Assembly (NCBI GenBank): GCA_016165875.1
Contig: JABBOT010000002.1
Span: forward strand, 1,761,540-1,825,539
DNA from: Acanthopleura granulata
Taxonomy: Eukaryota; Mollusca; Polyplacophora; Chitonida; Chitonidae
Reading direction: 5' to 3'
DNA length: 64,000 nucleotides
In this document: positions 54,101 to 63,900 of the stretch, in pieces
Numbering within the stretch: the first letter of the stretch is position 1
Layout: every line of letters starts with the position of its first letter
Program-made: the position numbers and the translations under genes
The notes under the pieces: model-generated
What the model saw: only the letters and a program-made list of their open reading frames with translations
Database searches by the model: none
What the model was told of the DNA's origin: nothing

Positions 54101-55423
54101 GTACTGGACTAATGACATGGTTATACAGAGCGTTACAGAACTCATAACAATAGGGGGTTTTGTGCCTGTACTACACCAGACCTTTCAGCATTTTATTTAA
54201 TATTATTCCTTAAACCATGGTCCTAGGGGCGTGTAAATTCTTATAATTTATGCATTTACATGAACTGTTAGAACAAAACCCTAACTAAAGTAGACTGACA
54301 GGAGGCCAGACTTCACCGGTTACGTGTATCACACTGTCGTCGCTGCTCTGGATTTGCTCTCTGTGCTGCTGTCCTTTGGCATACGGCAATGGGAAACCAC
54401 AACTCGCCTGAAACAGGCTGGTCCCAGTGGTGTACATTTTTCTTTCTTTTTCTGAAATACCTCTGAGATTCTGAGTAGTTGTACTCCTAAAAATACTAAA
54501 GATAGTTCAGGAGTACTGAAGCGCAACATCAAAGAATCAGGTCTTATTTACGCAGCTTGAACCTACTTGTTTAGGCGGGAAGTGTTTCCCTTTGCATTGT
54601 ATTCATGTTATTGTATGCGTATGTTAAATGTGTTGAACACACAGTATTCTGAGTAATTTTAGACCAGTGACGTCTAGTACATTGCATTTCCCATCACTAC
54701 AATTTTTCTTTATACCTAATACTGCTTTTAAGCCATAGTGCTACGGGCATACAAGCTGTAGCCTCTTGAACATAAACAGTAAGAATAAAGCCCTAATTGT
54801 GGTAAACTGACAAGAGGCCATTTGCCAACCGTTACACTGTAACACTGCTGCTCTGGTTTTACTCTCTGTGCTGTAGTCTTTTATCTCATATATAGTGCTC
54901 TGTCTGACATGTAGAAATTAAACAAATAAACAACTTTTATACTCTTCACCTTTCATTTAACAGACGTGGCAAAGGAGAGTCCTACTCCACAGAACCTCCT
55001 CCTAGGGTCACCACAACCCCTCGTAAGAACAACCGAGACTGGAACGAGGAATCCGAAAACGACGACTTCCACCGTAATAAGGCTTACCAGGACAACGAGC
55101 ATCAACCCTACCACCGCAACAACTTCCGGCAAAAAATTAGCGCCGACGACTACCCGGAGAAAGAACCCAACTACGGGCGCAGCAACAGGGGACGTAACTA
55201 CTCCAACAACAGCTACAACGACAAAGTCTTCCTGGATGAGGTGGACAAGAAGTCCATCCCTAGTTCTAGCCGCACTGGAGACAATGACTCCATCGCGAAA
55301 AAGTCCCTGTCCGGAAGTCAGGACAGTCAGGCAGACAACTACTCCGAGGTGAACTACTCACCTAAAGGTCCCCGGCACTATTCATCGCGACACTCGTCCC
55401 TAGGGAGGGACACAGCAGTGTAG
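48079..55423 (+). CDS. Gene C: SUEL-lectin-like / CUB type I membrane protein (six exons, 479 aa)
   Basis: Exons 48079-48169, 50545-50862, 51387-51773, 52449-52550, 53372-53453 and 54964-55423. The first four introns are phase 1 and the last is phase 2. The total is 1440 nt (480 codons). Residues: signal peptide 1-30; SUEL/Gal-lectin-like domain about 36-136 with Cys 37, 48, 74, 83, 119 and 134; CUB domain about 140-265; stalk 266-300; TM helix about 302-324; tail 328-479. The tail is Asn/Asp/Arg/Ser-rich with several Tyr (DNYSEVNYSP) and ends GRDTAV, a class-I PDZ ligand. I infer a carbohydrate-binding surface receptor or adhesion molecule coupled to a PDZ scaffold. I know of no named family with exactly this architecture (EVA-1 has SUEL domains and a TM but no CUB). 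Confidence 0.88.
50545..50862 (+). CDS. Gene C exon 2: SUEL/Gal-lectin-like domain
   Basis: Identical in protein sequence to gene B exon 2, with a single synonymous difference seen (CCA/CCG in a Pro codon). Six Cys; key strings VGQSVTISC, YCRAPTNRSD and GDCYPGVRANLAQVFYEC. The family usually has eight or more Cys. Confidence 0.87.
51387..51773 (+). CDS. Gene C exon 3: CUB domain
   Basis: VTGYITSPYFLSNYPNNERD then LECQCELRPDEG is a clear CUB opening. It ends GFWLEYK. The first hundred bases are identical to gene B. After that, replacements and synonymous changes accumulate toward the 3' end. Confidence 0.9.
51865..52110 (+). repeat. Fragment of the 35.3-36.1 kb repeat (gene C intron 3)
   Basis: GAGTTGCACTCAAAGCGCAA, ATACATTTTGATTACCGGTA and AAACGTTGTTTTGGAAACTG match parts of 35500-36000. 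Confidence 0.5.
52449..52550 (+). CDS. Gene C exon 4: stalk
   Basis: 102 nt, phase 1 to phase 1: AVLIHSPHSYPGNRPQAGRV then TLICNDPYTDAAFI. It shares the GRVT-x-x-CNDPY core with gene B and GENVTITC with the start of gene A's mucin exon. Confidence 0.82.
53372..53453 (+). CDS. Gene C exon 5: transmembrane helix
   Basis: 82 nt, phase 1 in and phase 2 out. It encodes ASLVAGIVVPLVIIIILIIL then VIYCIRK, followed by Arg-Arg across the junction, a classic stop-transfer signal. Same phases as gene A's TM exon. Confidence 0.9.
53590..53760 (+). repeat. Dispersed repeat R1, copy in gene C intron 5
   Basis: GGTAAACTGACAACAGTCCG, GGTTACGTGTGACCATTTGC and CAACTGTCACACCGTCGTCG, with the usual GCTGCTCT and GGTCTTTTAT end. 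Confidence 0.75.
54090..54400 (+). repeat. Dispersed repeat R1, copy in gene C intron 5
   Basis: AACAAAACCCTAACTAAAGT, AGACTGACAGGAGGC, CACACTGTCGTCGCTGCTCT and TGCTCTCTGTGCTG. A 27-base internal part (CATTTGCCA region) is shortened. Confidence 0.75.
54590..54900 (+). repeat. Dispersed repeat R1, copy ending about 60 bp before gene C exon 6
   Basis: TTGCATTGTATTCATGTTAT, AATAAAGCCCTAATTGTGGT, AAACTGACAAGAGGCC and CTGCTCTGGTTTTACTCTCT with GTGCTGTAGTCTTTTATC. The third R1 copy in one intron. Confidence 0.75.
54964..55423 (+). CDS. Gene C exon 6: cytoplasmic tail and stop
   Basis: It starts RGKGESYSTEPPPRVTTTPR and runs 152 codons to TAG at 55421-55423. Composition is polar and low-complexity (FHRNKAYQDN, NRGRNYSNNSYND), with a Ser-rich end (SSRHSSLGRDTAV). 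There are Tyr residues in acidic/polar contexts that could be phosphorylated. Another frame is open for 128 codons across the same exon, but only this one joins the TM exon in phase. Confidence 0.88.
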
Positions 55424-56597
55424 TGCCTTCGTCAATACTGATGTCCGCCATGGCATTGTGTTTGTTGATAGTGTTGAAGATGCGTAAGCTAAAAAAAAGG
55501 AGAGTCCTTGGTGAATACCTTAGTAACAAGAAGACCATAATACAATGAGAGAATTTGTAAATAGAGTCACAAAAGGTTGCAAATTCGCGTTGCACCATTG
55601 TTGGTGTGGTGTTACATGAAGAATACTTCAGCTACAGTGAGCCTTGAAAACCCTTCATGCAACTGAAGGCCAGTCGGTGTGATCAGTTCTGGTGCCAATA
55701 CATTACACCATTGTGATAATGGCCGATGGCCTAAGGCTACATCCAGCAAACCTTATGTAAGAACCGATCAAGATACGAATTCTTTCACACATTCCACGGT
55801 AGTACTGAATGACTCTTGGTAAACGTTTGTCTTCTCATTAGTGCTGTAGGATACATTGGCAATCTGCCAGGATGAGCAATGGCGTGCATCCTTACATCCA
55901 CCGTGACTCTGACTCCACAAGGATTTTGCATTGGTTGACACAAAATAGAGACGAAGGACAAAAGAAAAAGGCAGTGTCCAATTACAATCACCCAGAATTC
56001 TTGGATAACCACTCGCCGTTGCTGACATGTATACAAAAGTAACCTCCCTTTACCTGACAGGAACAAATCCCTGATGATATCAATAAAATATGAACAATTT
56101 TGTGTGAGAAATAAGAGTGGGATGATGCCAATTTACATGCCATATCATAACCAATGGTTTTTTTTAAGAAGAATAAGTAGCGAACTTCCCGTTTGTAAAG
56201 GGTGATTATGTCCTGCAAAATGTTTGAACAGGCGAAATGAAAACATACATAAGTGTTAAACCCTAAATGTGTTAGTTAGCTTTGTAGTGCTAACGTTTTT
56301 TTTTCCTCTCTCTTTAAGGATCTAGTTCTTAGCCTCATGCTTCCATATGTAGGTGTTTTACTAACGTACAAAGAGCTCTTGTTCTAACGGCCTGTGACTG
56401 AAATCTTTGGCTTGGTCATGGTCATTTCAGGAGCGAAGTGTTCAAATTACAGATCATGTGTTCAACCGTTACAACAATGCCCAAAGTCAAATACCCAAAG
56501 ACCAGTCTCAGTAACAGAATTAGCACAATCACCTTAATTAAACTTAAGCACATACATTCCGTTCTATCTTGTCTTCTGATCCACCACAAATTCACGA

Positions 56598-56600
<3 letters not shown>

Positions 56601-56632
<32 letters not shown>
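56601..56632. repeat. (AT)n microsatellite
   Basis: About 16 TA dinucleotides. It creates a meaningless Tyr-Ile run in one frame. Confidence 0.95.
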
Positions 56633-56636
<4 letters not shown>

Positions 56637-57319
56637 GTGAGGAAGTATTCCCAAATGTAAACACAGATATGTTGAATTACAATGACATTAAAGATGATCA
56701 ATTTTTACTGCTGCTAAGACAGACGATACAACGTTGGATTTCATTTTATTTTTACCAAGTTAAAATAAATTTATTAAATTCAGAACGCTGGTTTCACACA
56801 TGACTAATGAAACAATGTACCTGACTGCTTTTACTTCAGCACCTTTGAACCATGGTTGGTCAAGTATCACCATCGACTTAACTCAGTATGTGATTTATAT
56901 GCTCCCCTAGATCTCCTATATATATCGTTTTACATTCGTTGTTTTTCAGATGATATTGGACATTCTAGATCCAAAATTATTTTGTCTTTCACCGTACAAT
57001 ATTATGCTTATCTTTCGTTTGTATCAGCTGAAGTGGATACTGTATCTTAAAAACTAACGTTAAGAAACATTTGGATTTTTAAAAATGTTTGTCGACTTTT
57101 TTTTCTTTGTTTTTTGCTTGCTCTATATCAGTTATCTTGCCAAAAGATTCCTGTACAACTATAGGACAGATTAGGTACGGATGTTACGTGGATGTGTTTA
57201 GTTAAATTTAGAACGTTTATTGCCATCTTTTAATAAGCGGTAAAAGTTACATTGTTCATAACAATTTATGCATGTGGTTGTTGTTGCATGTACCATTCAT
57301 GGCAGGCGATGACTAGTGA

Positions 57320-57780
57320 TGTGTCAGCTAGTAGCAAGCAAGTAGCAAGTGATGACTTGATGACGATGATTAGTAGTGATTATGGTGACAATTAGATGGT
57401 TGGTGAAGATGATCATGCTGATGACTGCACTCAGTGGCCATCAATAGTGATGATTTGCTCAGAACACCTGATAGCCCACACTTAATACGTGGTATAATGA
57501 TGCAAATACGACCATGCCGTTTAAGCACCGAGAATAGTTATTGATTATCAGCATGGGAGATGGTAATAAGATGTGTTCATTAATGTCGTGTAAGGATCAC
57601 GGAAGCAGTGAGTAGTGGCAAATAACTGATGCTGACGATTTTCATTATGATGATGAATTTGATGATTATGACGGTTATAGGTAATGAAGATCACTGAAGG
57701 TTTTTTGTCATAATGATTATCAGTGACGACGATACACGTAATGGTGATGATTAGTTGTGACTACTGTAATGATAATGACC
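57320..57780. repeat. Degenerate GATGAT/GTGATGA-rich tract
   Basis: Many imperfect copies of GATGAT, TGATGA and AGTGATTA over about 450 bases, without a fixed period. It reads as cryptic simple sequence with no gene. Confidence 0.6.
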
Positions 57781-58864
57781 TGTGCTGACTAATAGTAGAA
57801 TTCATTATGGATAATCAAAGGTCAAGTTGATGTATTCCAGTACTTTACTACGTACGTGTATTTATGTATATAAAGGCATGTTCAGTTTCCAACGTACCTG
57901 ATCACATCATGGTTTCTTTCGGTACAAATGGTGCATATCAGTTATTTCTCATCCTCATTTTACTACCTTGGCATGGATATTTTTATATGCATATAGGTCT
58001 GTTGTATAGTTTTAACGACTTATACAATCCTGTACACCGTGAAAACATTTTTGCCTATATAGATATTTAGTTATCTTTTATTGCAAATATATATGCTTAT
58101 CCTAATTCTTTTTTCCCCTAGTTATGCCATACTGTGAGTTGATAAATAAACATATCATTTCTGTGTACAGTTTAATAAAGATATAGAGAATTTGTCCTAC
58201 GGTTTACGTTTACATGACATTACTTTCAAAATGGATGTACTGTTACAATATCATAGTTCAACTTGCAGCAATAAATTTGTGTATTATTTGTAATTTTGTA
58301 ACATGGCCGTACTCAATAAGGAAGTAAATTGATTAATAAAATGTTATGAAAACATGAATTTTCACATTTCGATTTTTTTACCTATTTTTACTTGTGTATA
58401 TCACAATGCTGTGGCTCTGTGTGTCATAGTATTGAAAGATCTAGATTAAATGTATTCAGGACCATTTCTGCATCGTTTTATCGTCATAACGTAAAAACCA
58501 TACATAAGAAAATATTACTTGCAGATTCATTCCCCAGATGCTAATTTGCATGCGGAATTCAAAACTTGTTGACTGGGAGTAAGCCTTCATATGTAGGAAA
58601 AGTATCTAAAATTTCAGCCTGATGGGTGAAGCGGTTTTGACAGGACGGCGTGGACCTCCCAAATATACCCGTGAGTCTATAGATGTGGAGAGAGTTTCGA
58701 TAGAGCATATTCATCTTCAATCATTTGTCCCGAGGCCAAGGCTGCTGGCCTTACCATATGAAACTTCTGGTCAAGCCCAGAAGGCAGTGATATGCACTGA
58801 CTCGCTCTTTAGCCCTTTGGCAATTGATAGCTATAAGATTAAAAATTGCGACAGTTTCCAGATT

Positions 58865-59140
58865 TTTTATTTATTTATTTATTTGATGGGCGTTTTACGC
58901 CTTACTTAAGGCGTATTTCACTTGTTACGACGGTGGCCAGTATTATGATGGGAGGAAACCAGGCAGAGCTCAGCGGAAACACACGACCATCCGCAGGTTG
59001 CTGGCAGACCTTCCCACGAACAGCCGGAGAGGAAACCTGCATGAGCTGGGCTTGAACTCACAGCAACCGCAATGTTGACAGGCTCCTGGGTCATTGCGCT
59101 GCATTAGCTCTGTAACCACCTCGGCCATCTCCACCCCTTG
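58865..59140 (-). mobile_element. Full-length SINE, reverse orientation
   Basis: On the plus strand it starts with TTTATTTATTTATTTATTTG, has the reverse complement of the core (CATCCGCAGGTTGCTGGCAG) and ends with the reverse B box (GGGCTTGAACTCACAGC) and reverse A-box region. It is 60 bases from an opposite copy. Confidence 0.85.
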
Positions 59141-59199
59141 AAATTTTAACCTTACATAGTAAACTAATTAAAAGGGGTAAGGGTATTAAATTCTGTTAG

Positions 59200-59470
59200 G
59201 GGGCCTCCGTGGCTCAGTCGGTTAGCTCGCTCTGGCAGCGCAATGACCCGAAGCCTCCCATCAATCCGGTCGTTGTGTGTTCAAGTCCAGCTCATGCTGG
59301 TTTCCTCTCCTGCCGTACGTGGGAAGGTCTGCCAGCAACCTGCGGATGGTTGTGGGTTTCCCCCGGGCTCTACCCGGTTTCCTCCAACCATAATGCTGGC
59401 AGTCGTTGTATAAGTGCAATATTGTTGAGTACCGTGTAAAACACCAATTAAATAAATAAATAAATAAATT
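59200..59470 (+). mobile_element. Full-length tRNA-derived SINE (best copy in the window)
   Basis: A box TGGCTCAGTCGG at 59210-59221 and B box TGTTCAAGTCC at about 59278-59288 match the pol III consensus. The core (AGCTCATGCTGG, TACGTGGGAAGGTCTGCCAG, CCCCCGGGCTCTACCCGG, CATAATGCTGGC) and an (AAAT)n tail follow. It has the least-decayed head of the family here and may be the youngest copy. Confidence 0.9.
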
Positions 59471-60869
59471 TTGTTAGATTATTAGTCATGCTGGTATGCA
59501 TTTTAAATGTAATACCCAGAAATATATTCGTCATCTTTGGCTGGGTGAATGTAATCTACAAGTCAATAGTATAGTAAACTGCATGGTATTTGCCCCGTCA
59601 TTGATTATCATTCTTATCCACAAGGTGTACTCGAGGAATCTAACTTGCCTTACGAGCTGTCATATTGGCATTCCCGTTTCACGCACAATTTTATCCTGGA
59701 TGGAAGCACTGATCCTAAGTGCACAAGGAGTGATCCCCAATAACGGCATCAAACATACCCCGGCTGGAGCATGCTTGTCATCGTATTTGTTAGCTATGCC
59801 CTAACGATGCAAGGGGACCGTCTAAGAACACTGAGCCTATACCTTTTCGGTACATTGCTACGGGATTCCGGTGACATTAATCCGGGAATTCTGTTTTTCT
59901 CTCTTTTATGAATTACTTATCTCCTAGACACTCTCTTAAATACTGAACTGTTATATATATAAATAATGTTAAATCCAACATTATGGCAGTTTAGTGCCAG
60001 AGGAAAAGCATTTATAATGGTTGGTTAACACTGTTTAAATTGTTAGAAATTTAACGCTGTACAAAATTGAAATTCTCACAAAATGTAGTAATTTTATACT
60101 ATCTTATGGCACACTGACGCTTAATGATGTTACGCTCGGATTTACAGATTTTCAAACTTTAGTTTTTGTTACAACTTGCAAAGGATCATTACTCCGGACA
60201 CGTAATATATCGGAAATGTTGGTACTCACATTTTTACAGCATTTAATTGCACCATTTTATCACATATTTAACACTTGTGTTTTCAACAGAAAAATCTGTT
60301 CAAAATCATTAAGTGGTTTTGAAGAAGTACAAAATGATGGAGACCGTTTCACAACTCTAAAGGCCAGCACTGCCAGACTCGGATTTTGCTAATTTGGCGT
60401 GAATAAATAACTTCCATTGAATTCCTTTTTATATTTGGTGTGATCGAGAAAGAAAAATAGGCCTTGAATATACATTGAAAGTATTCAAGACTCGATGTAG
60501 TTCAAGAAAAACATGCTCAGTACATATGCGCAAACATTGAGTGCGTGACAAGAGTGCAGTGTGGTATTGAGGGTTGGGAGAATAGCCGACATTCGACCAT
60601 CCCAAGCTTGAGTTTAGCAAATCTAGCCTTCTCATCGGGGACTGAAAGCCTACATGTATGGGTGAAAAAATTCTATTGGTATGCTATAGAGATGTCTATA
60701 TATTCTAGTCATAAGTTGGGCGTTGTCAATAGTCAATCGGATGTAGGTCAAGGTGTAAATTTGCCGTGAAAGAGTATAAGGTGTGCAGTGAAACCTTTCC
60801 CCGGGCTAGCGAAGATTATATGCCGAGGTGAACTGTCAGATATGTAAGGATGGAATTACGATCAGGAAA

Positions 60870-60930
60870 ATGGTGACAAGGAGACACGAATTGTGGACTG
60901 TCTTCGCCTGGGTGATCACGGTCTTCTCCG
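60870..60930 (+). CDS. Gene D exon 1: signal peptide
   Basis: ATG in a good context (AAAATGG). Basic n-region (TRRH), hydrophobic core (WTVFAWVITVF), donor gtgagt in phase 1. Confidence 0.68.
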
Positions 60931-63900
60931 GTGAGTATAAGCGCCGTGTGGTGGTTCAGTTTTAACGGTCATTGAAACTGTTTTCAGCTGTTCAATTTTC
61001 AGTTAAGAAAACTTCCCCCCAAGTGGGCCTACTGTCATTCGTATACTTGGTTATTTTTTAAATAGTGTAAATACCGTTGGATATCTGTAGTATAGATGTC
61101 CACTAATGTTGAGATGGTTTATGGCTGTACATATATACCATTGCCTATATTGTGTATTCTAACGTTGTGTTAGCTGTCCCTTTGAAGGAAAAAATCAGAA
61201 AACCGATCGTGGGATGAAGTCTACTGTTTATTCCTAACGCCCCGCCCCTCCCCTTTCGGATGAAAATTTACGTCCAAAATGTATAATGCAATATGATGAA
61301 TGGCACGAGTTCAATCGTAAATCCTGCTTCAACCATGCGGAGTCGCATTTGCGCAAGCAAAGGTGATCCAAACAGTGCGTTAATTTATTTATTCATTTGA
61401 TAGGTGTTTTGCTCCACACTCAAGAGTATTTCACTTATACAACGGCGTCCACCATTGTGGGGAAACTCACGAACATCCGTAGGTTCCGACCAGTGCGTTA
61501 AGTATTGACATTAACATGAGCGCAGCTGTACCACAAAAAAGAGCTCTTCAGCTGAAATTTTCAAATATTCTAGATATCAATTTTCACCCGTCTCAAGTTT
61601 AATCCAGGTTTTGATTTTGAACCAGACCATTGCCACCCAGTAATGGCTATACACGATTAACAAGTTTAACAACGTCATATTTGTTTGCAGACCAATATAG
61701 TACACATTTACTGATCTGCGACTTTTATTTAAACGACTTCTCAACTATACTGCCTGTTGGCCATGCTACTTTGTTCTTCACCAACAAAACACTCGTGACT
61801 TACTCTATCGCCCGTAGATTTCAACGAATTCGACAGATTTTTGATAAAATATTCCAAAAACACAAGATCTCATTCCATGAATCATCATAAATCATACCTG
61901 GATAAAGATAAAACACATCTGCAATCATGAATGCAATAATTACCTCTTTATTATATGGTGATGGAACTATGTATTTTATTAAATATAAAAGTCAAAAATT
62001 TATATAAAAAAGTTGTGCATTTTTGAAATTACCTATTCTCATGATTCTTCATAAGATTACTGCGCATGTTCGTCTCCTCAACAAAAATGCCTTTATCCAA
62101 ACGTATTGCTTTCATTCAAACCAAATTTTACAATGATCCACGTGATAATGACTAGTTTCGGGATAAATTTCACTTTGCATTGACGACAGATTTGTTTATT
62201 GTTTAAAGAATTAATGTCTGAAATAATCCTGTTCATCACCACGGCCATCAAAAGCGACCACTCGACGTACATAATGAAGGGATCAAGGGTCAATCTCCAG
62301 CGAAATGCAATGTAACACCCGTGTTAATGTAACAGCAATACTCACACCTTGTATGTCCCCGTTCTCTGTGTGTCACACCCGTGTGAATGTAACAGCAATA
62401 TTCTCACCTTATGTGTCACTGTTTTGTGTGTGTCACACCTGTGTTAATGCAACAGCAATACTCGCACATTATATGTCCCTGTTTTCTGTCTGTCACACTT
62501 GTGTTAATGTAACAGCAATACTCACACCTTGTTTATTCCTGTTTTCTGTCTGTCACACCTGTGTTAATGTTACAGCAATATTCACACCTTATATGTCCCT
62601 GTTTTCTGTCTGTCACACCCGTGTTAATGTAACAGCAATACTCACACCTTATATGTCCCTGTTTTCTGTCTGTCACACCCGTGTGAATGTAACAGCAATA
62701 TTCACGCCTTATATGTCCCTGTTTTCTGTCTGTCACACCTGTGTTAATGTAACAGCAATACTCACACCTTATATGTCCCTGTTTTCTGTCTGCAGGCGTC
62801 TTTGCTCAGGGAGGACCACAGGCTCCAGACAACAGTAAGTATGAGTATAACTTGCGCGGGCAGAAAGAAGGTGATGAACTTTCGTTGCTAGAGTTGTTAA
62901 GGAAAATGAGGTGTTAAGGAACATTCTTTTGTAGACTTGGCTATATTCTGTAACAGAGTTGGTACATGTACACTGTTTTAGTTTTCTTTCTGTGTATTTT
63001 TTCATGTGTTGTAAAATCCAGTGCAGCTTCAACTGATGCTGCAAAACGGCCCCTCTTTCAGAAAATAGTAAATTTAACCATAGCGTTAGGATTTTGAGAT
63101 ATATTTTGTATGACAGTCTAATGTCAATGACAAGGACAATGATTTTGAACTTCCAAGTGTGCGATTCCATTACATTTTGGCACCTAGAATATCGCTTATA
63201 GTCTTCTTCCAAACATCACTGGACATTGATGTACATGTATTAACGACTTTGGACATTATCTTCAGTATGCTGACAACACTGGATTGAGCTTTAAAAACAC
63301 TCGTATTTTAGGCAGTTCGGTATGTATATTTTACAGTTATGTACATGTTACATGTTAAAGAATATGGAAAATCATGGAGGTCTTTGAATGGGAATGGGGT
63401 GTAGCTTAGATCCATTCTTCAACGTGCTAACATTTGTGTCTAAATGTTTGGGTACACGGCATTTATAGATCAACCTTATCGACTTCCACACCCTCTTGCA
63501 TAAAATAAAGATCAAACCCAGCTAGTTAAATGAGAGTGTACAGTCATCTTTTGGGGCTTTGTGTATTGCTTGCCTATGAGCCATGGCCTTGTGATACCTC
63601 GACACAATGAGTTCTGTGATGATCTGTCATCAAAATTCCGTGTTTGATATTCGCATCTTGAAGTACAATTTAGTGTCTGAAATAATTTCTAGGGGAAAAT
63701 CAGTCAGTTTTACTCGTTTATCCACAGATGTTAATATTTAATGATGTAGATGAAAAACGTATCTAGGCATGAAGAAAATTCCTGCTACAGTATAAACACA
63801 ATTTCCCCTTTCTTTTACACAATTGTTGTGTCAGTTTAATTTTAAAGAGCTGTCATCAACGTTGTTTTTCAACAATGTTTTTGTCCTAGAAATCTTTTAG

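Larger units (their letters stand above)
55424..60869. other. Gene C 3' flank and intergenic region to gene D
   Basis: An AATAAA at 56082-56087 could end the gene C transcript. It contains (AT)n at 56601-56632, a GATGAT-rich degenerate stretch about 57320-57780, and two SINEs in opposite orientation at 58865-59140 and 59200-59470. No supported exon was found. Confidence 0.5.

Noticed and set aside
54966..55352. 128-codon Thr-rich frame overlapping gene C exon 6
   Set aside because: It does not connect in phase with the TM exon. The overlapping frame that does connect gives a tail with a PDZ ligand and a stop.
62308..62793. CRISPR-like array of regular repeats
   Set aside because: The units are contiguous 60-bp tandem copies without unique spacers, in an animal genome.
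62305..62838. 177-codon plus-strand frame of Cys/His repeats (CHTCVNVTAIL)
   Set aside because: It is created by the 60-bp minisatellite, whose period is divisible by 3. The array lies in gene D intron 1.
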